A stretch of 29,894 nt of DNA. Source: a virus. Below, in pieces: positions 1 through 7,364 of the stretch (positions are counted from its first letter, which is position 1; each line of letters opens with the position of its first letter). The stretch covers positions 1-29,894 of IMG/VR virus record IMGVR_UViG_3300008450_000304; one strand, given 5' to 3'. The position numbers were made by a program, and so were the translations under genes. Below the pieces are notes generated by a model. It searched no databases, was not told the DNA's origin, and saw nothing but the letters and a program-made list of their open reading frames with translations.

Positions 1-1
1 C

Positions 2-286
2 CCGGCGTGGGCCGACGATCTTGGCAGAGAGATCGCCTGCTACCTCTGGGGCATATCCGCGTTGCGGCACGGACTGACAATGCCGGGAGACTTCATCCCG
101 TGCGTGTCGGCCGCGCTGCGGGCTGGGTTCGCCAGCGGGCAGATTCGGCTCATCACCGCCGCGGAGCGCGAGGACATGGAGTGCGCCTCGAGCCGATTGG
201 AGTCTGAAGCGAACGGGCCGCGCGACCTACAGGTCGCCGCCACCCTGCGCGGCCTGCTGGATCGTCTTGGAGGCAAACGTGGGTAG
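2..286 (+). CDS. Unknown protein, 5' end outside the window
   Basis: The reading frame is open from the first bases of the window, so the protein begins upstream; 94 residues are visible, ending GLLDRLGGKRG. A TTG at 62 could be read as a start, but the frame continues in good codon usage (PAWADDLGREIACYLWG) before it. The visible part looks helical and I recognise no domain. It lies just before a small nuclease and the large terminase, where many phages carry replication or small-terminase genes, so either is possible, but nothing in the sequence shows it. The 3' end overlaps the next gene by 8 nt (279-286), which suggests translational coupling. Confidence 0.6.
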   Translation, partial: PAWADDLGREIACYLWGISALRHGLTMPGDFIPCVSAALRAGFASGQIRLITAAEREDMECASSRLESEANGPRDLQVAATLRGLLDRLGGKRG

Positions 287-617
287 AGCATCACGCGAGA
301 AGGGCAAACGAGGCGAGCGCGAGTGTGCCGCCGAGCTGGCGACGCTCTTGGGGGTGGCCGCACGCCGCGGCGTGCAGTTCCACGGCGGGCCCGACTCGCC
401 GGACGTGGTGATCGACGCCGCGATCCACGTCGAGGCCAAGCGGGTCGAATCGTTGCAGCTCTACCCTGCCGTGGAGCAGGCGACCAACGATGCCCCTGCC
501 GGCCGCGTGCCAATCGTCTGGCACCGCCGCAACAACAAGCCGAGCGTGGTGATCGTCGAGACGGCGCGGCTCGTCGACCTGGCCCGTGCCATCGTGGCGG
601 CCGCGGAGCCCCGCTGA
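279..617 (+). CDS. Small PD-(D/E)XK-type nuclease (Holliday junction resolvase-like)
   Basis: 112 residues. The start is the GTG at 279, preceded by GGAGG (269-273) with a 5-nt spacer; a TTG at 267 in the same frame lacks such a site. The N-terminus REKGKRGERECAAEL, then GGPDSPDVVI and HVEAKR, gives the fold order helix, acidic PD, ExK expected of small phage PD-(D/E)XK endonucleases: Asp in PDVV, Glu and Lys in EAK. The C-terminal half (PIVWHRRNNKPSVVIVE) fits the remaining beta strands. Relatives are usually found in head or replication regions of phages, where they process branched DNA before packaging; its position directly before the terminase agrees. The function is inferred from the family. 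The stop overlaps the terminase ATG (TGATG). Confidence 0.8.
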   Translation: MGRASREKGKRGERECAAELATLLGVAARRGVQFHGGPDSPDVVIDAAIHVEAKRVESLQLYPAVEQATNDAPAGRVPIVWHRRNNKPSVVIVETARLVDLARAIVAAAEPR

Positions 618-2725
618 TGGCCGCCAAGAGCAAGGAAGCACTGGAGAATCGCCGCAAGGCGACGCTGGAGCGTGGCCGGGCCACGACGCGGCTTGGAGCC
701 GACATTGGGGCGATCGGGAAGCCGCTGGACCAGGAGCGACGCGACTCCTGCCGGCTCGACCTGGCGAAGTTCCTCGTCACCTACTTTCCAAACAGCACTG
801 GCCTATCTCCGTTCTCGGCAGACCATGAGCGCGTGATCGGCCGCATCCAGGACTGCATCCTCCGCGGCGGGCGATTCGTCAATGCGGTCTACCGTGGCTT
901 CGCGAAATCGACGATCAGCGAAAACTCGCTCATATGGGCGATCCTCTACGGGCACCGCCGATTCGGTGCCATCTTCGCGGCCGAGGCCGACCTGGCCGCC
1001 AAGGCGATCACGAGCGTCAAGCTGGAGCTGGCGGAAAACGACCTGCTCGCCGAGGACTTCCCCGAGGTCTGCGTGCCGGTGCGGGCCCTGGAGGGCAAGC
1101 CGCAGCGGTGCCTCTCCCAGACATTTGGCGGCGAGCACACCCATATCCGATGGAACGCCGATTCGATCGTCTTGCCGTCGATCGCAGGCTCGGCCTGCGG
1201 CGGCTCGATCATCATGTCGCGCGGCCTCACCGGCTCGATCCTTGGCCTGCGGCACAAGGCCGCCGACGGCACGCAGCTCCGACCAGACTTCGCGATCGTC
1301 GATGATCCGCAGACCCGCGAGAGCGCGGCTTCGGCCGTCCAGGTTTCGAAACGGCTAGAGATTCTCACGAAATCAGTGATGAAGCTCGCCGGGCATACCA
1401 AGAGCATCGCGTGCGTAATCAACGCCACCGTCATCGAGCGTGAGGACATGGTCGACCAGCTGCTCGACCAGCGGAAGTTTCCTGCCTACCAGGGCGAGCG
1501 GATTCCGATGGTGCGGGCGTGGGCGACCTCCCACGAGGAGTTGTGGCTGGGCAAGTACCGCGAGATCCGCAACACCTTCGACAAGGACACCGTCGGCGAC
1601 CAGGCCCGCGCTCACCGCGACGCCAATGCGTTTTACCTGGCGAACCGTCAAGCGATGGATGACGGTTGCATCGTGTCGTGGCAGAGCTGCTTCGACCCCG
1701 ATGCGGAACACTCGGCGATCCAGCACGCCTACAACGCTTTGATCGACGACGGCGAGGACGTATTCGCCAGCGAGTTCCAGCAGCAACCGCTCGCCAATGA
1801 GGCCAAGTCGGCAGCCCTGGCGAGCGACGACATTCGCAGCCGTATCGTCAACGTGCCGCGGTGGATCGTGCCCGGCGGCCTCGATACCCTGACGTGCTTC
1901 TGTGACGTGCAAGAAAAGCTCCTCTACTGGGCGGTCGTGGCCTGGGGGCACCAGCTTCGCGGCCACTTGGTCGCCTACGGTTCGTATCCAGAGCAGGGCC
2001 GCAGCTACTACACACTCCGCGACGCCAGGCGGACGCTCGTGAAGGCGGCCGGCAACACCGGCCTGGAGGCGGCGATCCATGCCGGGCTAGAGCGGGTGGC
2101 GATCGAAATACTCGACCGGGAGTTTGCCCGCGAAACCGACGACGCGGTGCTTCGCGTGTCGCAGATGTTCGTCGATGCCAACTGGGCACAGACGGCCGGC
2201 GTGGTGCGAGACTTCGCAAGGCGGTCCAAGTGGGGGCCCCGCATCCTGCCGACGCACGGCCGATTCGTCGGAGCGAGCGGCTCGACCATGAGCGACCGCC
2301 GGCCCGACAAGGGCGAGCGAGTGGGAGCGAATTGGCGGACCAGCACGATCCTCAAGCAGCGGCACGTCCTCTACGACACAAACTCATGGAAAACCTTTTT
2401 CGCCGCCAGGTGCAAGCTGCCGGCCGGCGACGCCCAAGCCTTCACGATTCACTCGGGCACGCACGAAATGCTCGGCGAGCATCTGACGAGCGAGTACCCG
2501 ACGCGGGTCGAGGCCCGCGGCCGCGTGGTCGACGAATGGCGGCTGACGCCAGGCCGGGATAACCACTGGCTTGACTGCGTAGTGGGATCGGCCGTCGCGG
2601 CCTCGTTCACTGGCATCTCGGCGGTCGGCGCGGACGCCAAGCCGCTCGCCACGGTAAGGCGGGCAATCTCCAAGGACGAAATGGCCGCGAAGCGGCAGGA
2701 ATTGCTCGCCCGCATGGGGCGGTAA
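617..2725 (+). CDS. Terminase large subunit (packaging ATPase/nuclease)
   Basis: 702 residues, starting at the ATG that overlaps the previous stop; the open frame extends further upstream but that part is out-of-frame shadow of the nuclease gene. Residues 92-99 (YRGFAKST) are the Walker A loop and 225-230 (FAIVDD) the Walker B strand, with DD instead of the common DE. The C-terminal half begins with a strand carrying an acidic residue (TCFCDVQEKLLYW), as in RNase-H-like terminase nucleases, and ends with RDNHWLDCVVGSA, a motif typical of the last catalytic acid. It would power DNA packaging into the prohead through the portal and cut concatemers. No small terminase gene is recognisable here; it may be the truncated upstream gene or lie outside. 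Confidence 0.95.
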   Translation: MAAKSKEALENRRKATLERGRATTRLGADIGAIGKPLDQERRDSCRLDLAKFLVTYFPNSTGLSPFSADHERVIGRIQDCILRGGRFVNAVYRGFAKSTISENSLIWAILYGHRRFGAIFAAEADLAAKAITSVKLELAENDLLAEDFPEVCVPVRALEGKPQRCLSQTFGGEHTHIRWNADSIVLPSIAGSACGGSIIMSRGLTGSILGLRHKAADGTQLRPDFAIVDDPQTRESAASAVQVSKRLEILTKSVMKLAGHTKSIACVINATVIEREDMVDQLLDQRKFPAYQGERIPMVRAWATSHEELWLGKYREIRNTFDKDTVGDQARAHRDANAFYLANRQAMDDGCIVSWQSCFDPDAEHSAIQHAYNALIDDGEDVFASEFQQQPLANEAKSAALASDDIRSRIVNVPRWIVPGGLDTLTCFCDVQEKLLYWAVVAWGHQLRGHLVAYGSYPEQGRSYYTLRDARRTLVKAAGNTGLEAAIHAGLERVAIEILDREFARETDDAVLRVSQMFVDANWAQTAGVVRDFARRSKWGPRILPTHGRFVGASGSTMSDRRPDKGERVGANWRTSTILKQRHVLYDTNSWKTFFAARCKLPAGDAQAFTIHSGTHEMLGEHLTSEYPTRVEARGRVVDEWRLTPGRDNHWLDCVVGSAVAASFTGISAVGADAKPLATVRRAISKDEMAAKRQELLARMGR

Positions 2726-2730
2726 TCGGG

Positions 2731-2748
2731 GTTGACGCCCGTACACTA
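2731..2748 (+). promoter_or_regulatory. Late promoter-like element, site 1
   Basis: GTTGAC-GCCC-GTACACTA, in the gap after the terminase gene, ends 44 nt before the ATG at 2793. It shares the pattern GTNNAC-N4-GTACANTA with sites at 3091 and 25009 and in part at 15109. TACACT resembles a -10 hexamer, but no -35 hexamer lies 16-18 bp upstream, so this may be a phage-specific promoter or activator site. The role is inferred from position and recurrence. Confidence 0.5.
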
Positions 2749-2761
2749 CATGGCACGCTGG

Positions 2762-2785
2762 CCTCCTGGTCCCATTCCCAGGAGG
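2762..2785 (+). promoter_or_regulatory. Hairpin that occludes the ribosome binding site
   Basis: CCTCCTGG (2762-2769) pairs perfectly with CCAGGAGG (2778-2785) across an 8-nt loop. The right arm contains the Shine-Dalgarno core GGAGG (2781-2785) of the gene that starts at 2793 (7-nt spacer), so the folded leader hides the ribosome binding site. This suggests regulated or delayed translation. It could also be read as a terminator, but no U-run follows. Confidence 0.6.
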
Positions 2786-2792
2786 TATTTCG

Positions 2793-3077
2793 ATGCGTTC
2801 CATCGTGCTCGCGATTCTGCTGTCGTTCGTCGCCGCGGCCTGTGAGGCCGCCCGGCCCGTGGTCGTGGTGCAGACCGCCCAAGACGCGGCGATCGTCATG
2901 GCCCGCCGCGGCGTGCTCGTTCATTCCGGCTGCGGATGCTACGAGGGCATCGGCTTCTCGACGACGAGCCCCGACGATGCGATCCGCCGCTCGTGCTACT
3001 GGGGGCAGCGTCGCCCCAAGGAGATCGCAACCGCCCGCGGGCCGCGCGGCTGGTACGCAGTCGTGCGCTACTGGTGA
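2793..3077 (+). CDS. Small exported Cys-containing protein, unknown function
   Basis: 94 residues. An N-terminal signal-like segment (MRSIVLAILLSFVAAAC) is followed by a short mature domain with a Cys cluster (SGCGCYEG, then RRSCYWGQRR) and an aromatic C-terminus (GWYAVVRYW). The AAAC could be a weak lipobox or part of an ordinary signal cleavage region. The start is fixed by GGAGG at 2781-2785, which lies inside a hairpin. It is unusual to find an exported protein between terminase and portal; together with its own promoter-like site and hidden ribosome site it looks like a separately controlled accessory gene, perhaps acting on the host envelope. I do not recognise the family. Confidence 0.75.
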   Translation: MRSIVLAILLSFVAAACEAARPVVVVQTAQDAAIVMARRGVLVHSGCGCYEGIGFSTTSPDDAIRRSCYWGQRRPKEIATARGPRGWYAVVRYW

Positions 3078-3090
3078 GCCGGGGCGGTCG

Positions 3091-3108
3091 GTGGACAATG
3101 GTACACTA
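3091..3108 (+). promoter_or_regulatory. Late promoter-like element, site 2
   Basis: GTGGAC-AATG-GTACACTA, aligned without gaps to site 1 (GTTGAC-GCCC-GTACACTA). It ends 40 nt before the TTG start at 3149 of the portal operon. Its right half is also the left arm of a long hairpin (3100-3145), so DNA binding and RNA folding signals overlap here. Confidence 0.5.
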
Positions 3109-3145
3109 GCGGGTAGGGATCGACCCCCTGCCCGCTAGGTGTACC
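3100..3145 (+). promoter_or_regulatory. Long hairpin in the leader of the head operon
   Basis: GGTACACTAGCGGG (3100-3113) pairs with CCCGCTA-G-GTGTACC (3131-3145) with one bulged G at 3138. The inner TAGGG (3114-3118) continues against CCCTG (3126-3130), giving about 19 pairs around a 7-nt loop ATCGACC. It ends 3 nt before the TTG start at 3149. No U-run follows, so a leader control element, a processing site or an operator is more likely than a simple terminator. Confidence 0.6.
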
Positions 3146-3148
3146 GCC

Positions 3149-3367
3149 TTGGCCGACAACACCGACGTTCTGGATGCGATCGCGAGCAATCTGGCGCAGC
3201 CGCGCCGCGCTCGCACCGACGCCGGCGAGGTCGAGCAACACGAGCTGCACCGCCAGGTCGAGGCGGCCAAGTTCGTGATTGAGCAGCGAGCCAACGCAAA
3301 CGCGACGAAAAGCCCGTGGCTTTCCATGCGTTTTGCCAGGCAGGAATCTCCTGGGGCGATCGGCTAA
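3149..3367 (+). CDS. Small head-joining protein in the gpW position
   Basis: 72 residues, beginning at a TTG that directly follows the 3100-3145 hairpin; only AGGTG (3137-3141) could serve as ribosome site and it lies inside the hairpin arm. The protein has a helical N-terminus (DVLDAIASNLAQPRRAR), a central EQHELHRQVEAAKFVIEQ helix and the C-terminal pattern SMRFARQESPGAIG. Phages with lambda-type portals often carry such a 60-75 residue protein between terminase and portal, in the place of lambda gpW, which closes the filled head. The assignment rests on position, length and general pattern, not on a diagnostic motif. The stop overlaps the portal ATG (TAATG). Confidence 0.6.
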   Translation: MADNTDVLDAIASNLAQPRRARTDAGEVEQHELHRQVEAAKFVIEQRANANATKSPWLSMRFARQESPGAIG

Positions 3368-5127
3368 TGCCACGAGCGAAAGTCGAAACCAAGGCGGAGC
3401 TGAAAGCGACGGTCGCCAAGCAGGCGGCCGCGTTGCAGACGCTCGTCCGCGCTCGCTATGACGCCGCCCAAACGACCAATCTGAACCAGCGGCATTGGTC
3501 GATGGCCGACTACTACTCGGCCGATGCGTCGCTGTCGCCCGAGGTCCGCCGCAAGCTGCGGGCCCGTGCCCGCTACGAGATCGCCAACAACTCCTACGCG
3601 GCCGGCATGGCGAGCACCTGGGCCAACGACTTGATCGGCACCGGGCCGCGGCTGCAACTCGACCTGGGCCCCGACGCCGACCCGTCGGCGACGCGGCGGG
3701 TGGAGCTGGCCGTCTACGATTGGATGGTCAACGTCGACCTGGCCCGCAAGCTGCGGATCGCCAAGATTGCCAAGTTCGGCGACGGCGAAGCCTTCGCCCT
3801 GCTGACGACCAACCGCCGGCTCCGCGGGGTGCAGCTCGACGTGCGGCTCGTCGAGGCCGAGCAAATCTGTGACCCGAGCGGCTTCCCGAATGCCGGCGAG
3901 GTCGACGGCCTGCGATTCGACGAGGACGGCAACCCAACCGACTACTGGGTGAGCCGGCATCATCCCGGAAGCCTTCTCCCCGGCTGGTCGCTGGATGGCC
4001 GCTGGGTGAGCGCCGACGACCTGCTGCATTGGTATCACGCCACCCGGCCCGGCCAGCACCGCGGCGTCGGCGAGATCGTGCCGGCCCTGGAGCTGTTCGC
4101 GATGCTCCGGCGGTACACGCTCGCCGTCGTCACGGCAGCGGAGACGGCGGCCGACTTCGCGGCGATCCTCAAGACCACCATGCCGGCCGACGGTGCCGGT
4201 GCCGCCGGCATCGACGCCTGGGAAACCATGCCCATCATGCGGGGCATGATGATGAGCGCCCCCGAGGGGTGGGAGCCCTACCAGCTCAAGCCCGAGCAAC
4301 CGACGGGCACCTACGACTCGTTCGTGCGGCGGATTCTCAATGAAATCGCCCGTGCGGTGAATATGCCGTACATCGTGGCGGCCATGGACTCCAGCACGGC
4401 GAATTACTCGTCGATGCGGGGCGACTACCTCGTGTACCGCAAGCACCAGGCCACCGAGCGCGGCGACGTGGAGCGGGTGATGCTCGACCCGCTGCTCAAC
4501 AAGTGGCTGGACGAGGCCGCCCTGGTGCCCGGCATGATCCCCGACGGCCTGCCGCCGGTCGCTGCCTGGAATTGGACGTGGACGTGGGACGGCCACGAGC
4601 ACGTCGACCCGACGAAAGAGTCGGAGGCCGAGGCCATGCAGCTCCAGGCCAACACGGCCACGCTCGCCGAAATCTGTGCCAAGCGCGGCCGCGATTGGCG
4701 GGTTGTGCTGCGGCAGCGGGCGGTCGAGCAGCAAATGGCACGCGACCTTGGCCTGGCGGCGGAGCCGGCTCCTGTCGAGGCCGAGGCCGAGCACGACCTG
4801 GAGGCGGCCGACGGTTATCGCCCGCCGCAGGCGGCCCGTGCTGCCGCGCGTCGCGGGCTGGAATTGCGAAGCGAGTACGGCCGGGGCGGGACCGCCGTCG
4901 GCATCGCACGGGCTCGCGACATTGCTAACGGCCGTTCGCTGTCGCTCGACACGATCGGGCGGATGGTGTCGTTTTTCGCACGGCACGCGGCCTACAAGGC
5001 GAACCACCAGAAAGACCCGCCGAGCAACTCCTACATCTCCTGGCTCCTGTGGGGTGGCGACGCCGGCCGCGCATGGGCCGAAGGCGTGTGGAAGCGTGAG
5101 CAGGAATCCGCGGAGGCCCAAGCATGA
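3367..5127 (+). CDS. Portal protein, lambda family, with an added C-terminal domain
   Basis: 586 residues starting at the ATG overlapping the previous stop; the frame upstream (from 3316) is shadow. The segment RRKLRARARYEIANNSYAAGMASTWANDLIGTG (residues about 60-92) is characteristic of lambda-type portals (Phage_portal_2). The body continues with DGEAFALL, the GVGEIVPALELF stretch and an NYSSMRGDYLVYRKHQ segment near the C-terminal stem. The protein forms the dodecameric DNA channel at one head vertex. The last about 100 residues (from YRPPQAARAAARRGLEL to GGDAGRAWAEGVW) look like a separate small domain that I associate with phage head or protease proteins, not with portals. The end overlaps the next gene by 4 nt (ATGA). 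Confidence 0.93.
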   Translation: MPRAKVETKAELKATVAKQAAALQTLVRARYDAAQTTNLNQRHWSMADYYSADASLSPEVRRKLRARARYEIANNSYAAGMASTWANDLIGTGPRLQLDLGPDADPSATRRVELAVYDWMVNVDLARKLRIAKIAKFGDGEAFALLTTNRRLRGVQLDVRLVEAEQICDPSGFPNAGEVDGLRFDEDGNPTDYWVSRHHPGSLLPGWSLDGRWVSADDLLHWYHATRPGQHRGVGEIVPALELFAMLRRYTLAVVTAAETAADFAAILKTTMPADGAGAAGIDAWETMPIMRGMMMSAPEGWEPYQLKPEQPTGTYDSFVRRILNEIARAVNMPYIVAAMDSSTANYSSMRGDYLVYRKHQATERGDVERVMLDPLLNKWLDEAALVPGMIPDGLPPVAAWNWTWTWDGHEHVDPTKESEAEAMQLQANTATLAEICAKRGRDWRVVLRQRAVEQQMARDLGLAAEPAPVEAEAEHDLEAADGYRPPQAARAAARRGLELRSEYGRGGTAVGIARARDIANGRSLSLDTIGRMVSFFARHAAYKANHQKDPPSNSYISWLLWGGDAGRAWAEGVWKREQESAEAQA

Positions 5128-6935
5128 ACCCGATGCAACTGACCGCCGACTTCACGCTCAAGGCCGCGGAAGGCGACGCCCCCGCGAACCCGTCGTTTGA
5201 GATCGTGGCCTATACCGGCCGCGCCATCCGGCAGTCGTGGAGCCGCAACCCGCTCGTCGTCGACCTGGCCGGCATGGACACGAGCCGCCAGGCCATCCCG
5301 ATCCTGTGGGGCCACGAGGCCAGCCTGGACGCCGTCCTTGGACAGTCGACGATCGTCGCCAACGACGGCGAGCAAATCACGCTCGCCGGCGAGTTGATCG
5401 GCGAGGGCCAGGTGGCCGATCGCGTCATCAGTCTCGCCAAGAAGGGGCTCCGCCTCCAGGCGTCGATCGGTGCGGACACGGGCCGTATCGAGAACGTCGC
5501 GCCGGGCGAGGTCGTGACCGTCAACGGCCGCGAGTTCACCGGCCCAATTTCGGTAGTGCGGGCGAGTTCGCTCCGCGAGGTTTCGATCGTGCTTTTTGGT
5601 GCGGACGCCAATACGTCCGCCGCTATCGCCGCGGAGGCGAATGAGGTGCTTTCCATGAGCGACCAGCTCAACGAGATGCCCGTCGAGGCCGCCGTGCCGC
5701 AGACGGAAGCCCCGGCGATCGTCGCCGTGGAGTCGCAGCCCGCCCCCGTCGCGGACGACACGGCCAAGATCAAGGCGGACCTGCTCCGCGAGATCAAGGC
5801 CGAGCTGCTCGCCGACGTGCGTGCGGCCCGCCCGGCGGCCCCCGCCGTGCATGTGATCGAGAAGGTCGACGGCCCCGCGGTCGTCGAGGCGAGCCTGTGC
5901 CTCGCCGGTGGCCTTCCCGACGTGGAGCGGCATTTCGACGGTCGCACGCTGGAAGCCGCCAACAAGCGGCGCGGCGTGAGCCTCGGCGAAACGCTGCTCC
6001 AGGCGGCTCGTGCCAACGGCTACAACGGCGAAGGCCACCGGATCAGCAACGGGAACCTGCGGACCATCATGGCCGCGGCGTTCGCGACGCACAGCATCAG
6101 CAACGTGCTGGCGGCCACCTACGCGAAGTTCCTGCTCGCCGGCTTCAACGCCGTCGAGGCGACGTGGGACCGGATCGCCATGATTCGCTCCGTCGCGGAC
6201 TTCAAGACCGTGACCGGGGTGCGTCTCAACGGCGGTTTCGAGTTCGAGGAGGTCGGCAACGGCGGCGAGCTGAAGTCGGCCGATGCGAGCGACGAAACGC
6301 GGACCATCAAGGCCAGGACCTACGGCCGGCTCACGAGCGTGACCCGTCAGGACATCATCAACGATGACCTGGGGGCCCTCTCGGCCGTTCCGCAGCGTCT
6401 CGGCCGTGGTGCCGCGATCAAGCTCAACAAGGTTTTCTGGAGCGAGTTCGAATCGTCCAACTCCAGCTACTACGCCAAGGAATCGGCCGCCGCAGGTAAC
6501 GCCCTGTCGCTGTCGAGCCTCAAGACTGCGGCGGCTTCCTACCGGAAGCTGCAGGACCCCGATGGCAACCCGCTGGGGATCGCCCCGTCGATCCTGCTCG
6601 TCTCCCCCGAGAACGAGATCGCCGCGGCCGAGCTGATGGCCGGTTCGCTCCTCATCACCGGCGAGAACGCCACTCGCACCAACGCGAACGTCCTCGCCGG
6701 CCGCTACCAGGTGGTCAGCTCGTCCTATCTGACGAGTGCGTCGACCTGGTGGCTCTGCGCCAACCCCGGCGACCTGCCGGCGATGGAGGTGGCTTTCCTC
6801 AACGGTCAGCGTCAGCCGACCGTGGAGCAGGCCGAGGCCGATTTCTCGACGCTCGGCATCCAGATGCGGGGCTACTTCGATTTCGGCGTCGCCAAGGGCG
6901 AGTCGAAGGGTGCCTACCGGATGGCGACCGCCTGA
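5124..6935 (+). CDS. Prohead protease / major capsid protein fusion (gpT-like)
   Basis: 603 residues. The N-terminal about 165 residues are an HK97-type prohead protease: His64 in LWGHEASLDAVLG and Ser114 in LQASIGADTG fit the catalytic pair. A charged, helix-rich linker follows (about 175-240, DDTAKIKADLLREIKAELL), in the place of a scaffold or delta domain. From about residue 255 (EASLCLAGGLPDVERHF) the protein is a Mu gpT-like major capsid subunit ending GYFDFGVAKGESKGAYRMATA. Fused protease-capsid proteins are known in several bacterial phyla. The protease would release the capsid domain during maturation. An internal ATG at 5655 with its own ribosome site may give a protease-free form. 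The start overlaps the portal stop by ATGA. Confidence 0.93.
   Translation: MNPMQLTADFTLKAAEGDAPANPSFEIVAYTGRAIRQSWSRNPLVVDLAGMDTSRQAIPILWGHEASLDAVLGQSTIVANDGEQITLAGELIGEGQVADRVISLAKKGLRLQASIGADTGRIENVAPGEVVTVNGREFTGPISVVRASSLREVSIVLFGADANTSAAIAAEANEVLSMSDQLNEMPVEAAVPQTEAPAIVAVESQPAPVADDTAKIKADLLREIKAELLADVRAARPAAPAVHVIEKVDGPAVVEASLCLAGGLPDVERHFDGRTLEAANKRRGVSLGETLLQAARANGYNGEGHRISNGNLRTIMAAAFATHSISNVLAATYAKFLLAGFNAVEATWDRIAMIRSVADFKTVTGVRLNGGFEFEEVGNGGELKSADASDETRTIKARTYGRLTSVTRQDIINDDLGALSAVPQRLGRGAAIKLNKVFWSEFESSNSSYYAKESAAAGNALSLSSLKTAAASYRKLQDPDGNPLGIAPSILLVSPENEIAAAELMAGSLLITGENATRTNANVLAGRYQVVSSSYLTSASTWWLCANPGDLPAMEVAFLNGQRQPTVEQAEADFSTLGIQMRGYFDFGVAKGESKGAYRMATA
5643..5657 (+). promoter_or_regulatory. 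Internal translation start for a scaffold-capsid product
   Basis: GAGGTG (5643-5648), 6-nt spacer, ATG at 5655, in frame with the fusion gene (Met178, MSDQLNEMPVEA). Initiation here would give a 426-residue scaffold-plus-capsid protein lacking the protease, like the nested scaffold start in the lambda C/Nu3 gene. The site is seen directly; its use is inferred. Confidence 0.5.
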
Positions 6936-6953
6936 CGTGTTGTGATCTTCGTG

Positions 6954-6986
6954 CCCGCCGGGCCGGACGCGATCCGGCCCGGCGGG
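6954..6986 (+). terminator. Perfect 14-bp hairpin after the capsid gene
   Basis: CCCGCCGGGCCGGA (6954-6967) pairs perfectly with TCCGGCCCGGCGGG (6973-6986) around a CGCGA loop. There is no U-run, only GTTCC. It may attenuate transcription or protect the 3' end of the capsid message, which is needed in the largest amount. It sits between capsid and decoration genes. Confidence 0.6.
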
Positions 6987-7029
6987 GTTCCAAATCTCGG
7001 TTTCCAAGTTTCAGAAAGTGGGTATTTCG

Positions 7030-7356
7030 ATGGCTTCGACTCGTGCCGATGGGGATGTGATCGACTACACGCCGACGACCGGCGTGGCCGCCGGCGAGGC
7101 GGTGGTGGTGGGCTCGATCGTCGGGATCGCCTCGCGGCCGATCGCGGCGAACGAGCTGGGTGCCCTCAACGTCGAGGGTGTGTTTTCGGTCGCCAAGCCG
7201 ACGGGTGCCGGTACGGCCATCGCGCAGGGCGCGAAGGTGTACCTGTATCAGTCGCAGGCCGTGACCGGTGCCACTGGCACCGTCATGGGATTCGCGGCCA
7301 AGGCCGCGGCGACGACCGACACCTCGGTCGACGTGCTGCTGGTTCCCGGCGCCTGA
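7030..7356 (+). CDS. DUF2190-family capsid decoration (cement) protein
   Basis: 108 residues. The ATG at 7030 is chosen over the GTG at 7018 because a G-rich site and the leader GGTATTTCG precede it exactly as at 2793 and 27849. The sequence GDVIDYTPTTGVAAGEAVVVGSIVGIASRPIAANELGALNVEGVF and the tail end TDTSVDVLLVPGA match the DUF2190 pattern: small beta-rich proteins encoded next to the capsid gene which decorate and stabilise the phage head. It lies between two strong GC hairpins, so its message may be handled as a separate unit. The identification relies on family pattern and position. Confidence 0.85.
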   Translation: MASTRADGDVIDYTPTTGVAAGEAVVVGSIVGIASRPIAANELGALNVEGVFSVAKPTGAGTAIAQGAKVYLYQSQAVTGATGTVMGFAAKAAATTDTSVDVLLVPGA

Positions 7357-7364
7357 CGCCGAGC

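Noticed and set aside
40-780. 246-codon - strand frame near the left edge
   Set aside because: Composed of Arg/Ser/Pro-rich low-complexity sequence and opposite to the nuclease and terminase genes.
4357-4374. GTGAAT-ATGCC-GTACAT resembling the promoter-like element
   Set aside because: It lies inside the portal coding frame, has a 5-nt gap and lacks the AC of the left half; it is explained by codons for VNMPYI.
3364-5121. Long - strand open frame opposite the portal gene
   Set aside because: Same GC artefact; the portal protein on the + strand is unambiguous.
5031-7007. Long open frame of 658 codons on the - strand opposite portal end and capsid
   Set aside because: High GC content keeps antisense frames open; its sequence is Arg/Gly/His/Val-rich without a domain, and the + strand gene is certain.
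7018-7029. Upstream GTG start for the decoration protein
   Set aside because: The ribosome-site-like G-rich stretch and leader fit the ATG at 7030, as at the two other GTATTTCG leaders.
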